Source of the DNA: Canna indica
Lineage: Eukaryota; Streptophyta; Magnoliopsida; Zingiberales; Cannaceae
DNA: 64,000 nucleotides
Assembly (NCBI GenBank): GCA_034359265.1
Contig: CP136890.1
Span: 32,840,501-32,904,500 of the forward strand
Direction of reading: 5' to 3'
The notes under the pieces were generated by a model. That model ran no database searches. It saw nothing but the letters and a program-made list of their open reading frames with translations, and had not been told where the DNA came from. The position numbers and the translations under genes were made by a program. Of the stretch, positions 11,141 through 21,954 are shown piece after piece; within the stretch, counting starts at the first letter, position 1; every line of letters starts with the position of its first letter.

Positions 11141-11182
11141 TATAAAATTCAGTAATGGGTTAACCCATTACTGAATTTTATA
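11141..11182. repeat. Perfect 42-bp palindrome
   Basis: Centre at GGGT|TAACCC; arms TATAAAATTCAGTAATGGGTT and its exact reverse complement, with no loop. Imperfect 'tatatat' flanks extend it. It may be a minimal fold-back element. Confidence 0.9.
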
Positions 11183-11362
11183 TATATACCTAGTGTATAT
11201 GTTAGAGGTGGCAATGAGTGGGCCGACCCGACCACCTCTGTGCCGTGCCAGGGGGCACGACCCAATAGTTCTGGGGGTAGGCCCAACCTGGGCCTGAGCC
11301 CGCCCCTTCGGGCTTGGGCCGGCTCGAAATTTTTGAAGTTTTAAAATTAAAATTTGAAATTT

Positions 11363-11434
11363 AAAGGACAGGGGTGAGTTTTGAACCTCAAACCTTTAGT
11401 TTTGTTTAAGATAGTTTAACCATTATACTAAACT
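11363..11434 (-). other. tRNA-like relic inside the hAT subterminal region
   Basis: The minus strand reads GTTTAGTATAATGGTTAAAC, then about 17 bases, then GGTTTGAGGTTCAAAACTC. These resemble a pol III A box (TAGTATAATGGT) and B box (GGTTCAAAACTC) at tRNA-like spacing. No full cloverleaf or acceptor stem closes, so this is not called a tRNA gene. It could be a SINE-like or tRNA-derived segment carried by the hAT, or chance. Confidence 0.3.
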
Positions 11435-11720
11435 TTATTATCTATTTTCTAACACATTATATATATATAAAGTAGTACATATTAATAAAAAGATTTTTTT
11501 TTTAAAAAAATCAAATTATAATTAAATTTTTATTTATCTTGAATACAAAAATATTCATGAAATGATAAAATAATTTTTTTATATTATAATAGACCGCACC
11601 TTAAAATATTGCCTACGTACCTTCTATAACTAAACTTGTACTACCCAATGATTAAACTATAGAAGGATCAGGTCTACGTAGTTCTTTTTACATTTTTAAT
11701 CACCAGTAGTCCCTGATGAT

Positions 11721-12670
11721 TTAACTTGTACTTGGACCAGCAACACTAGCTTCACGTGTTTGAGCTTCCTCCTCTCCCGATGATGAAGTATCATGTCCTC
11801 CCTTATCTTGTAATCTATCTTCAGCATCCAACCAGTCTTTTAAGCAAATGCACATTTCAACCGTTTCTGCACTCATTCGGCTCCTTCTTTCGTTGAGAAT
11901 TCTATTTCCTGCACTAAAACAAGACTCGGAAGCTACTGTAGACACAGGAACAGTTAGTATATCACGTGCCATGATGGGAAATAATAGAATACACATTTTC
12001 TTATTTTTTCCACCATGCTAAAATTTTATTATCATCTATTTTTTCAGAATGATTATGATCTAGAAAAAAAGCCAATTCATTGAAGTTAGTAGATTTAGTT
12101 TTTTTATCCTACGATCAAGTTGAGAATTAATACTATTTCCACTATCATCTCTGTTGAAGAAAAAGATGTTGGCTTATTTATAATTGTATCACCAAATTTT
12201 GAAGCGTAAAATACAAACATAGTTTTTTTTATCCTACGACCAAGTTGAGAATTCATTGTTTTTTTTCCTCAAACCTCTGTTGAAGAAAAAGATGTTGGCT
12301 TATTTATAATTGTTTTTTTGAAGTACAAACATAGAATTCAATAAATTCGAACTTCTAGATTTTTTTTCTTTAACATTATTTAATTTCATATTGTTATAAT
12401 AAGCATCCAACAACATATCTAAACCATTAATTTTCATTCTAGGGTCTAAACATATTGCTAAACAAAATAAACTATGTATATCTGACCAATACTTTTTAAA
12501 TTTAGATTCCATTAAATAATAATTTGTGCAAATAAAGGATGATGTCTATGTGAAAAAAATACTTCACTAATACGAACTATATATGAAAGAGTTAAATTAC
12601 ATGTAGGATATATAATAAACACCAGAAAGTTGTTCGGTAGCTTTATTAAAAAGTTCTAAAATTTGAGTAA
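11721..12670 (-). pseudogene. hAT transposase, C-terminal part
   Basis: The minus frame 11996-11721 contains FPIMARDILTVPVSTVASES followed by CFSAGNRILNERRSRMSAET and WLDAEDRL, the hAT C-terminal dimerisation domain (Dimer_Tnp_hAT). Upstream, 12512-12300 has FKKYWSDIHSLFCLAICLDP and RMKINGLDMLLDAYY, the conserved block before it. Between the two the frame is broken, partly by the duplication at 12098-12331. The catalytic N-terminal half and BED finger are absent. Inactive. Confidence 0.85.
12098..12331. repeat. Imperfect tandem duplication, about 110-124 bp
   Basis: The block from 'tttttttatcctacgatcaag' to 'acaaacatag' (12098-12221) is repeated at 12222-12331 with small deletions. It lies within the hAT transposase and contributes to its frame loss. 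Confidence 0.8.
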
Positions 12671-12725
12671 TATGCTCAGAAACTAACCAATCATTATCAT
12701 TAATTGGATCACCCGACGACAGTTC

Positions 12726-13483
12726 TAAATCACACTGTCCGATCGACCGATGGGTCAACCAAATGAGTCGCGAGCCTCGTGATCCGCGGTCCGATCGACC
12801 GACCGGTCAACCGATGCAGTGAAGCCAGGCGTGCGATCTTTGATATGCAATTCGGTTGATCGATCGATCAATCGATGCGCCTTCTGCCAATTTTTTACCT
12901 TCGGTCGGTCGATCGACCGGTCGACCGATATAGCCTTTACGTGATTTCTTCCCTATATTCGGTCGACCGAATGACTACTGCCATTTTTTCACAACATTCA
13001 ATCGACCGACGTAGCCTTTACGTGATTTCTTCCCTATATTCGGTCGACCGACGAATCGACTGAATGGCTACTGCCATTTTTTTGCAACATTCGATCGACC
13101 GACAAGGCTACTACCAATATTCTAACTACATTCGATCGACTACCCGATCGACTGAACCTAGGTTGAACTTGATTTTTTTAGCCTTCTTCTTCCGCGCTTC
13201 GTTTCCGGGTTCCGACTTTCAACGAGCATCAACTTGGAGAGCTTTCCATGTGATTTTTCGACTCATCCAATACGTCTTTGGTTCACACGTCGACTTTCGA
13301 GATATTCCACGATGAACCCGAGCACGACGATCAATGTCCTTCCGATTTTTTGATTTCTCCGATATTTTCGATCGAGGACATCAAACGCTAACCAAAATAA
13401 AGATTTCTCAATGAGATATTAGTTCCATGTTTGTTATTATCAAAACCGAGATTAAGACCAAGGTTGAAAACCTTAAGCCAACA
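12726..13483 (-). repeat. 3' LTR of element B, truncated
   Basis: Begins (minus) TGTTGGCTTAAGGTTTTC at 13483. It aligns with the 5' LTR until about 12726 ('taaatcacactgtccgat' here, 'taaatcgcactatccgat' near 26629), beyond which hAT sequence follows. It carries the cgaccgatcgaccg-type palindrome cluster throughout. It preserves the uninterrupted form 'cgctaaccaaaa' (about 13387) of the site that the CACTA element hit in the 5' LTR. Confidence 0.85.
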
Positions 13484-13740
13484 ATCTCCTCCTTTTTTAT
13501 GATGACAAACATCCTTAAGAAAATATATTCATTAAAGCATAGAGGATATTAACTAAATGATTTCTCCCCCTATCAACATGCATATCTATGAAAGTAAACT
13601 CCCCCTATCTATATGCATGGTCTTCCTATATTTTTCTTCCCTTTACCTATAATTTTCTCCCCCTTTACCTATAATTTTACCTTTAATTTTCTCCCCCTTT
13701 ACCTTTAATTTTACCTTTAATTTTCTCCCCCTTTTGACAT
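13484..13740 (-). other. Polypurine tract plus array of PPT-like motifs
   Basis: The PPT proper is AAAAAAGGAGGAGAT (minus, 13498-13484), abutting the LTR. Five further tracts of the type AGGGGGAG lie within about 250 bp (plus-strand CTCCCCC near 13564, 13599, 13657, 13691 and 13725), the last within GTCAAAAGGGGGAGAAAA. Reiterated PPTs are a described Sirevirus signature. Confidence 0.8.
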
Positions 13741-14595
13741 CAATCAAAAAGGGCAAGAAAGGTCAATCTAGTCAAAGGGATGAAAAACAAATATTCTTTC
13801 ATGAAGTTGAGACTCTAAAGTTGTTTTTTCATGACAATCTCAACCAAAGGGATGAAAAACAAATATTTGATATGAAACAAAATCATACATGATATGTTCA
13901 AAACTAAATATTTGAATTCAAAATCAAATCATGTATAATCTCAAGTATGTATGTACTCATATCTTTTTCATGACATTTTTTTTTGGATTTCATTCAAACT
14001 TTTAAAATACCAAGATATGGTTATTTCAATCATGTATATCAAGTTTGAAGTGAAACTTATATCATTTAATCAAATATTCAACTTAGCAAAGTTTCATTCG
14101 AAATAAGCATGAAGACATGAAAATGCTAAGTATCAAGTTTTGCTATCTACTCATGTTTTCTCTATCTTAAGCATCTAGACATCAAACATGAGTGAATATA
14201 AGTCTATGAATCAAGTTTGGGCTTAAAATAAAATTTCTAAGTCACTTTGTTGACTTAGGTCAAACTATACTTCAAGTTTTCAAAAATCAAACTTTTTAAT
14301 TCACACAAAATCATATTTTTGACAAATATTTTTAAAACTTTAACTGGACAAACTAGATTTTACAAGGAATCTAGAGGTTCAAGAATCAGTGAAAACTCAG
14401 TTTTCTATAAATTCATAAAATTTTTGAAAGTCCAGGGGCATTTTCATAAATTTCATGTATTTTTTGAAATTATCATTTTTGATTCAAACTTTCCAGATAT
14501 CGTTGAATGGTCATTTGAAATGCATGTGTCAAGTTTGAACTCAAAATGAATTTTCAAGGTCCATTTTTTAATCGATCTCGATTTTAACTAAAAGC
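13741..14595 (-). other. Noncoding spacer of element B, 3' part
   Basis: AT-rich and without domain-bearing frames. It contains copies of a dispersed internal repeat (e.g. 14205-14265, 14520-14560) recognisable by 'tcaagtttg..cttaaaat' followed by 'aagtca.tttgttgacttag'. The repeat recurs at 22570-22640 and 22790-22850 on the other side of the Harbinger. Confidence 0.6.
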
Positions 14596-14621
14596 TAAGG
14601 GCGTGTTTGTTTGCTCAGTTT

Positions 14622-15085
14622 TTAGTTTTCGTTTTTGTGAAAACCGAAAATTGGGTTCGAAACGGTGTTTGTTGTGGAAAACTCGTCCCGTTTTCGAATA
14701 TATTTTGCGAAAATGGAGTTTCCCCGAAACACCATTTCAATTCAATTCGAGAAAACGGCTTCCGCTCGTTTTCGCGAAAACTGGCGAAATGAGCGGTGGC
14801 ATACCTGTAATTAAGATGTGAAACCCACTCATTTCGCCTGTTTCGATTGAAAATGAAACAAAACCTGAGTCATGTGTCGGCTCCGTCACGCGACCTCCCA
14901 CTCGACCCAAACACCTCCCTCGATACTATTCGGCTTCTGCTGGCGACACAGGCGACAAGTTGTCGCCACCTCCATTTTTGATCTAGGGTTTGCGATTTTC
15001 GTCGCCGACTTTGGTGAAAAAGATCTGGCTCATCACCCGTCGGCGATCTCGTTCATCAAGTATATTTTTCTTTTTGATTTTAGGC
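14622..15085 (+). other. 5' region of the Harbinger element
   Basis: It holds subterminal inverted fragments of 'gttttcg/cgaaaac' motifs (14625-14800), mirrored near the right end (21740-21935). These are possible transposase-binding sites. No coding domain was seen. Confidence 0.5.
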
Positions 15086-15099
15086 ATTTTTTGAGTTAG

Positions 15100-15780
15100 G
15101 GTTTTGATGTTCTTCCGAGATTTGATGTTCGAGTTTCTTTAATCTATGTTTCCTTTCTTCGAGTTAGGCTTTTTCTGAGTTGGTTTTGATGTTCTTGAGT
15201 TCTTCCGAGATTTGATGTTCGGGTTTTCCCGATCTAGGCTTTTCGATCTGATGTTTTTTGATGTTCTCTGATCTCTGATGTTTTTTGACCTAGGGTTTTT
15301 CAATATATTTTTAGTTTCGATGTTTTTTCGACCTAGGGTTATTCGATCTATGCTTTTATTGGTTTTCCATCAATATTTTGATGTTTATTCGAGTTAGGGT
15401 TTGTCCGAGCTAGGGTTTTGATTGTTGGTTTTGATGTTCCATCTTCTGATCTTGGTTTTAGATCTAGGGTTCATGATGTTGTGAGGTTATTTTGTACTTT
15501 AATGGATGGTTATCTGATTTAGGGTTTTTGATCTAGGGTTTTTGATCTAGGGTTGATGATGTTTGAATCATATACTTGATTTTTCGATCTAGGGTTTATA
15601 CTTGTATATTGTCCTTCTATTCAATCTAGGGTTTATGATGTATACTGTCCTTCTATTTTGATGGATGGTTTTTTAATATAGGGTTTATGAATTCAACCTA
15701 GGGTTTATGATGTTTGATCTAGGATTATGTTTGTATATTGTCCTTCTGTTCGATCTAGGGTACGTTTATAATGTATACTG
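15100..15780 (+). repeat. Degenerate minisatellite, 'gatctagggtttatgatg' type
   Basis: More than a dozen variants of GATCTAGGGTTT spaced by 15-45 bp (e.g. 15230, 15455, 15515, 15535, 15585, 15625). The AGGGTTT core equals the plant telo-box found in many promoters, so it may work in the element's promoter or leader; that is inference. Confidence 0.75.
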
Positions 15781-16599
15781 ATGTTATGTTATTGGTTCTT
15801 TATATCTATTATTGTCCTTCTATTTTAGTATATATCAGTATCTGTCCTTTTGTTATGTTTGTATACTTTCCTTCTGTTTGATCTAAGGTTTATGATGTAT
15901 ACTGATGTTTTGTTATTGGTTCTTTATATGTATTACTGTCCCTCTATTTCAGTATATATCAATATCTGTCCTTCTATTATGCTTGTATATTGTCCTTCTG
16001 TTATGCTTGTATATATGTTCTATTCATTTGTAATTTTAGTTAATACTGATATTTTGTTATATACTGATATATAATGTTTATACTGTTGTGTTTCAGTTTA
16101 TAATGTTTATAATGTTCATTTTATTACATATGTTATACTGATGTTTTGTTATTGGTTCTTTAATTAGTATATACTGATATTACATATACTGTTATGTTCT
16201 GTTATTGGTTCTGTTTCAATTTCTTTATTGGTTCATATCTTATTACATATGTATAGATATGATGTGTACATTTTATCATTGGTTAGTATACTATTATCAT
16301 TGTATATCTATTATGTGTCTCTACCAGTTTTCATATCTATTATGAATTGGTTGCTTGTAACCAGTTTTTTGTAATTCGTAGCTTAGTGTTAATCATGTAT
16401 TATGTATTAATGCTGCTTCATTTTTGTTGCTTATCATGTATATTTGATCACTGTTAATCATGCTGCTTCATTTCACTATTAATAGATGGACAATGTATGT
16501 TTCATTAAACTGATAATGTTTATCTGTTTTATCTCTTATCTTATTAATGTTTATCTGTGTACATTATCTATGCATTATCCATCTCATTGTGTTATGATG

Positions 16600-17100
16600 T
16601 ATGTTTCATGCTTCATGCTGCTTATTTCAGTCTGTTCAATCTTGTTCATGCTTCATGCGGATTATTACTTCTGTTCAGTTTTGTTCATGCTTCATGCTTC
16701 ATGCTGCTTCAAGCTGAATATTAGTCTCTTCAGTCTTGTTCATGCTGCTTCAAACTGAATATTAGTCTCTTCAGTCTTGTTCATGCTTCATGCTTCAAGT
16801 TGCTTGTATTGTTAGTTCTGTTCAGTCTTGTTCATGCTGCTTCATATAATAGTATGAGTCATGTTGCTTGTATTATAGTCATGTTGCTTATTTTAGTCTG
16901 TTCAGTCTTGGCTACTTTGGTTCAGTCTTGTTCATGCTTCATGCTTCATGCTGCTTCATATAATAGTATAAGTCATGTTGCTTGTATTACAGTCATGTTG
17001 CTTGTTTTAGTCTGTTTAGTCTTGAATACTTCAGTTCAGTCATGTTCATGCTTCATGCTTCATGCTTCATATAATAGTATCAGTCATGTTCATGCTTGGT
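16600..17100 (+). repeat. Tandem/dispersed 'ttcatgcttcatgctgcttc' repeats
   Basis: About ten units built on TTCATGCTTCATGCTGCTTC with intervening 'tctgttcagtcttg'. A longer unit of roughly 115 bp is repeated (about 16800-16900 and 16915-17030, 'cttcatataatagtat'). It lies just upstream of the Myb gene. The open frames across it are low-complexity by-products. Confidence 0.8.
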
Positions 17101-17277
17101 CGAGGGTAAAATGAGAATTAATTTTGTTTGCATGTGTATATTTTCATATTGCTTGTATTATAATTCATGTTATAGTTCATGAATGTTTAATATTCATACA
17201 AGCTGTTGACTGTTATTTTTCTATTGACTGTTGCTTGTATTATAATTTATGTTATTTTTTAATAGATATAATTATAT

Positions 17278-18259
17278 ATGGGTCTCCATCGTAATCCGAG
17301 GGAGAAGTCGGAAAACTGGTCCAAAAATGCTACGAAGGATTTTTTGTTTATATAGCATAATAAACAAAAAGAATTAGGTACTTTGAATTTTGACAAGCCT
17401 GTATGGGAAGAAATTAGCAATAGACTTCTAGAAAAATATGGCACTAGATACGGGGTCGATCAGTGTAAGGGAAAGAAGAATCGCCTTCATCGTATGTTTA
17501 AAGACTTCCAAGAGTTGATTAATCACACCGGGGTCACCTGGAATCCCGACACAGGGAGGATTGAGGCTGACGAAACGGTGTGGAATAGCACGGTAAGGAT
17601 TTTCGTAATAGAGTAAGGTTGTATGTTGGGTAGCATTTTAATAGAGTTTATTCCGTGTGCAGAGAGGAGGAAAAAAAGAGTGTTTCAAACAGTTTAAGAA
17701 TGGGCCACCTGCCAACTACACATTGCTGGAATTAATTTTCCAAAATCAATTGGCAACTGGTGGGATGGCCCGGTCATCTACACAGGCGCATTTGAATTCA
17801 TCTGAGGAGCGTCAGTTAGATGAGGAATTATTGGGGCATAATGAACGCGGTAAGGAGCCTCTTGTGGAAGAGGAAGGGGAAGAGGAGGATACGGGGGATA
17901 ACGACCATGAAATCCCTCGACGTCCATCTATTTCTTCAAGCCGTAGCCACAGTAAGAAACGAGGTAAATCATCAGCGAGAACATCTCTAGAACAAGAGAG
18001 GCAAAAGATGTATGAACTCATTAGTGAACACTTTGCAGCTCGTCGTGTTCGAAGTGAGGCAACATCAGTGTGTACTACACCCCCACCCGCAGATCCATAT
18101 AGCCTAGCAAATTATGTTGAACGCATTAGTAATTTGCAGGGGCTATCTACAAAAACTCATGCAAAGACTTGTCATTTCATGCTTGCTAATGCGGAATCTC
18201 GGATACTTATTATGACGTTGCAAGATGACAAACTAAAGAACTTCTTGGAAACTTTGTAG
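17278..18259 (+). pseudogene. Harbinger ORF: Myb/SANT-like DNA-binding protein, one nonsense codon
   Basis: Exon 1 is 17278-17592, a 70-bp intron is 17593-17662 (GT..AG, phase 0), and exon 2 runs 17663-18259. The N-terminus reads NWSKNATKDFLFI, then NFDKPVWEEISNRLLEKYG and QCKGKKNRLHRMFKDFQEL with TGVTWNPDTG, a Myb/SANT-like domain (Myb_DNA-bind_3 type). After the intron comes FKNGPPANYTLLELIF, an acidic stretch, a basic Ser-rich patch (SRSHSKKRGKSS) and a C-terminal region ending in FLETL. In PIF/Harbinger systems this partner binds element ends and helps bring the transposase into the nucleus. A TAG at 17353-17355 interrupts exon 1; otherwise the frame is open. The start was chosen as the ATG directly before the conserved domain. 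Confidence 0.85.
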
Positions 18260-18520
18260 TGAGTGAGTGGACTGTCATTTGTGTAATTTGAACTAAACAC
18301 TTTGTGCACCCTTATATGTGCACCTTTGCATACAGTCTTGTTACTTTATTTATTTCGGATACTTTTTCAGTGTTGTTACTTTATTTCTTTTGGATACTTA
18401 TTTCGGTTTAGAATAAAAGAATATTTGTTTGCTTATTCCTGTTTTAGATTTTTGCTTATTTAAGTTTAAGATGAATTGCATATTTGTGTGATGATTTCTT
18501 TCTCTATGTTGTCGTAGAAT

Positions 18521-19852
18521 GAATCATCCACCAAATACATCAGATGAATCAGATAGTGATGAAGAGCAATATTGTGATGATGTTATATTAGTAATAATGT
18601 TGGATATAATGGAATCATTAGACAACCAACTATAAATGCTCCTCCACGAAGAGCAGTACGCACTTCAATGTTGAGAGGTGTTGACTACGTCCAAGAGTTG
18701 ATACATAGTCCAATTAGATACTACGAAAATTTTCGTATGGAGCCATCTCTCTTCCAAAGATTATGTGGTGAAGTTAGGAGATTAGGCTTAGAGGATAAAA
18801 ATATTTATGTGGAAGAAGTTGTCGCTATGTTCATGTATAAAATTTGTCACAATGAACGAGTTCGAGTAGTTGCAGAGCGATACCAACACTCAACTCAAAT
18901 ATGTCACAAATGGTTCAAGTATGTACTTAAAGCGGTTCTAAGGTCGGGAACCGAACTTATACAACCTCGTGAACCACAAACAATTCAACCGGAGATTCAT
19001 GGAAATCCTCGGTGGTTTCCATATTTTAAGGTAATGTACAACACTTAGGCACATTATTTTAGCCTTAAGGGGTCTTACTAATCGAAGCATGGTTTTGTAG
19101 AATTGCATAGGGGCAATTGATGGGACTCATGTCTCCGCTTTTGTTCCCGCCAACAAATCATATTTATATCGTGGCCGTAAGGGAACAACAACACAAAATG
19201 TGATGGCGGCCTGCGCCCATAACATGCAGTTCACATATGTGAAGACGGGTTGGGAGGGAACCGCAAATGACTCGCGGATTTTTGCACATACAATATACTC
19301 TCCTAACACGGAATTTTCGATGCCAAACGGAGGTAAAATTCATGGACCATAATCACATTATTGTATTGGTTTTATTACTAATGCATTTTATATATTGTAT
19401 TGGTAGATGAATATTATTTGGTCGATGTCGGATATCCTAATGTACTTGGATTTTTGGCACCTTATCGATGTGAAAGATATCATCGGTCAGATTATCGTAG
19501 TGGAGGCCCAACGTCTAAAAGAGAATTCTTCAACCAACGACATTCATCTTGTCGGAATGTTATCGAACGATGCTTTGGACTCTTAAAAGCACATTTTTCG
19601 ATCCTAAAGATGATGCCGAACTACGGGGTTTCAAGACAAGGAAGTATTGTATTAGCTTGTTGTGAAATTCACAACTTTATTATTAAATATAAATTTTTTG
19701 ATGAATTAGTAGAAATTTGGAACAATGAAGAAGTTATTATTGATGATGATAATGAACCTACATCATCAATAGGTGAACCTTCTTCTAGCCAAAATGTAAT
19801 GCATGGTATTCGTGAGGGTATCGCTAATCAACTTTGGGCGCATCGCCGCTGA
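18521..19852 (+). pseudogene. PIF/Harbinger DDE transposase, three exons, one frameshift
   Basis: Exons are 18521-19030, 19101-19332 and 19407-19852, with GT..AG introns of 70 and 74 bp. ATG 18521 directly follows an intron-like acceptor (tgtcgtag), so a 5' UTR intron is likely. The acidic N-terminus (DESDSDEEQY) loses frame near 18590-18600 and resumes as NAPPRRAVRTSMLRGVDYVQ. An HTH-type region follows (FMYKICHNERVRVVAERYQH). The catalytic domain has all three acidic positions: GAIDGTHV, ANDSRIF and NVIERCFGLLKAHF. It also has DEYYLVDVGYPN and ends WAHRR at 19852. It would cut and paste DNA at TWA sites. Only the early frameshift blocks it. Confidence 0.9.
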
Positions 19853-19979
19853 TGTATTTTTATTTTTAATGTTAATAGATACAATGATGTTATTTTCATG
19901 ATGCTTTGAATTTATTAGTTTTGTTAGTGCATAGTACCAATAATATACTAACATACTTGTGATATCATAACAGAATAGT

Positions 19980-20317
19980 ATGACAGTTTTCTCAAGTCGC
20001 ATAAGTGAAAATACAACATATTTGCGATACCAGAACAGAATATGTTATTGCGGTATAAAAGTTGTAGTACGAATAAGTAAAACTTCAAAGAATCCTGGCT
20101 GTTTATTTGCAGCTTGCTCTTCAAGCCCCAAAGGTTGTGGATTCTTTCAATGGATCACTCCCATTGCATCAACCATACGCGACAGGGAAGAAGAAGTGAA
20201 CCAAAGCTCCATCAACCGTTTCATCAAATAGAGGCCAAAATTGATAAGCTCCTTAATATGAGATTCAAGGGGTTACTAGTACTTGTTGTTATTGCTATTG
20301 TATTTTTATGTAAGTAA
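19980..20317 (+). pseudogene. GRF-type zinc-finger protein with C-terminal membrane helix, within Harbinger
   Basis: The frame from ATG 19980 contains RICYCGIKVVVRIS, KNPGCLFAAC and PKGCGFFQW, spaced as in the GRF zinc finger (CxCG ... NPGRxFxxC ... CGFFxW), with the usual Arg after NPG replaced by Cys. It stops at 20229-20231. In the other frame the sequence continues as EAKIDKLLNM followed by GLLVLVVIAIVFLCK and a stop at 20317, a short coil and a hydrophobic helix typical of the C-terminus of plant GRF proteins. One frameshift (or an unrecognised small intron) near 20210-20230 joins the parts. It lies 130 bp downstream of the transposase, same strand. Its role is unknown. It may be a passenger gene or a third element gene. 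Confidence 0.7.
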
Positions 20318-20456
20318 GATGTTATTTTGATGATGTTTTTTGATATATTACTGCTGGGTGTATATATGCTGTGATGATATCATATTTTGGATATATTGCT
20401 GCTGTGATGCCGTAATTATAGGTTGTTGTGCTGTTATTTTATATTTTTTAATTTAT

Positions 20457-20760
20457 TTTCATCGGCGAGGAATTGGAGGAGATAACCAATTAATGGTTAT
20501 GCGCACTTTCCTCCTAAAGTCGTAAAATAATATTGCTCATTATTATATTATTTATTTTTCGATCTAGGATTTTGATGTTATTGTGTGGTTGTGCTGATTT
20601 TATTCTTGTGTGGTTGTGCTGATTTTATTCTTGTGTGGTTGTACTGATTTTATAATTGTGTGGTTATTAAATAATGAGCAAACCTATTTTTGGTGGACTA
20701 TGAATTGGAGGCGGTCACCAACTAATGGTGATACACATTTTCCTTCATAGTCCTACATTT
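20457..20760. other. Two diverged hairpin-forming units
   Basis: Unit 1 (about 20466-20515) has ATAACCA-n5-TGGTTAT enclosed by GAGGAA..TTCCTC. Unit 2 (about 20694-20752) has TCACCA-n4-TGGTGA enclosed by GGACTATGAA..TTCATAGTCC. Both contain 'gaattggagg'. The inner stem differs between units on both arms yet stays paired. Three 29-bp copies of 'ttcttgtgtggttgtgctgat' lie between (20600-20670). Confidence 0.55.
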
Positions 20761-21465
20761 ATATAATTCTGATGCCAAATACGCATTTATATCAATCATT
20801 CATCTTCTTCTCCAACTCGGTGCTGCTGGAGGTGGTGGAATCAGGCCGTCTATTTTCGAGCGAGCTGAGGTTTACTTGTGCTACCAAAAATATTTGAATT
20901 CACTGGATTAGAATTCAATTAGATGTATTTAAATTCATTACATAAGTTTGTTTTTAATTTTTGTTGTACATTTGTATATTTTTATACACATAAAAAAATT
21001 CTAAAATTGATCAATGGGTCAGTATAAGCAACCTAAAGATTATGTTGAAGATTTGAAGCAATTGTGAGTTATATCGTGGAATTCAAAGTTTACATTGTCT
21101 TTCACTTATATCATAAGCGTCGACCTTTAATTTATTTGGTTACTTATTTTGTTCAAAAAATATCAGGATGTGTAAATAGTTTCTCAAACAACTCTGTAGT
21201 TAACAACATCAATCTACAAAACTCAGCAAGTCTTCAAAGCAACTATGTAACGTATAAATAGCACTTCAAGAGCAGCTGCTCTCAAGTTGTACTAGTGAAA
21301 TAAGCAGTAACAGCGTTGAATTTTTTGTTTAATATATTCTTCTCAACCTACATAAATAGAAGGTAAATAGGAAAATTAGGTGTACTAATCCAAAAGAAAA
21401 TAAGTAGTAAAGGGCTTAAAGACATGGTTAACAAGATCTCATTGTTCATTTAGAACAATAGAACA
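20761..21465. other. Harbinger 3' region without recognisable gene
   Basis: AT-rich. Short frames here show no family motif. Confidence 0.4.
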
Positions 21466-21660
21466 TATTTTTATATTTTTATATTTATATCAATTAATGA
21501 AATAATATTTATTTACTAAATAATAATATTTTTATATTTTTATTATTTTTATTTTTTAGTATAGTAATATTTTTTAAATTAAAAATTAAAAATAAAATAT
21601 TTTTATATTTTTATATTTATATTAATTAATAAAATAATATTTATTTACTAAATAACATAA
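21466..21660. repeat. AT-rich direct duplication, about 65 bp units
   Basis: Block 'ttatatttttatatttatat' to 'tttatttactaaataa' occurs at about 21466-21531 and again at about 21597-21655, separated by AT-rich filler. Confidence 0.75.
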
Positions 21661-21954
21661 TTAATATTACTGAAGTTTGAGTTAAAAAATTCTAAGTAAA
21701 ATTTTAAAACAGATACTATGTTTGATAAATAAACACAGTTTCAATTTTCGTCTTGGAAACAGTCATCGAAAATAACACACAACAAACGAGTTTTCGTTGT
21801 TTTCGTTTCGCGAAACATGAAAACAAGATATGTTAAACAAACATATTTTCGCCAAACACAAAAATCGAAACCAAAAACTTGAAATTCAAAAACTCATTTT
21901 AATTTTCACGAAACGAAAATTGCTTCTAAATTTTCGTAAACAAACGCGCCCTAA

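Larger units (their letters stand above)
11203..12725 (-). mobile_element. hAT (Ac-type) transposon, 5' part lost
   Basis: The left end TAGAGGTGGCAATGAGTGGG is a typical Ac-like hAT terminus. The transposase is on the minus strand with its C-terminal dimerisation domain nearest this end. The opposite terminus and N-terminal coding part are missing: at about 12726 the sequence switches directly to Sirevirus LTR without a hAT end, so this is a deletion or rearrangement junction. Confidence 0.8.
14599..21951 (+). mobile_element. PIF/Harbinger DNA transposon, full length
   Basis: 7353 bp. The ends are GGGCGTGTTTGTTTGC (14599) and, at the right, the reverse complement of GGGCGCGTTTGTTTAC (21951). 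The flanking TSD is TAA (14596-14598 and 21952-21954), as usual for PIF/Harbinger. It carries a Myb/SANT gene, a DDE transposase gene with introns, and a downstream GRF zinc-finger frame, all on the plus strand. It sits in the noncoding spacer of element B, so it is younger than B. Damage is slight: one nonsense codon in the Myb gene and one frameshift in the transposase. Confidence 0.92.

Noticed and set aside
15100..15780. Possible interstitial telomere array
   Set aside because: The AGGGTTT cores are embedded in longer GATCTAGGGTTT units with irregular spacing; no run of tandem TTTAGGG exists.
15850..17114. Several 70-104 codon hydrophobic frames
   Set aside because: Low-complexity translation of T-rich tandem repeats in the Harbinger leader.
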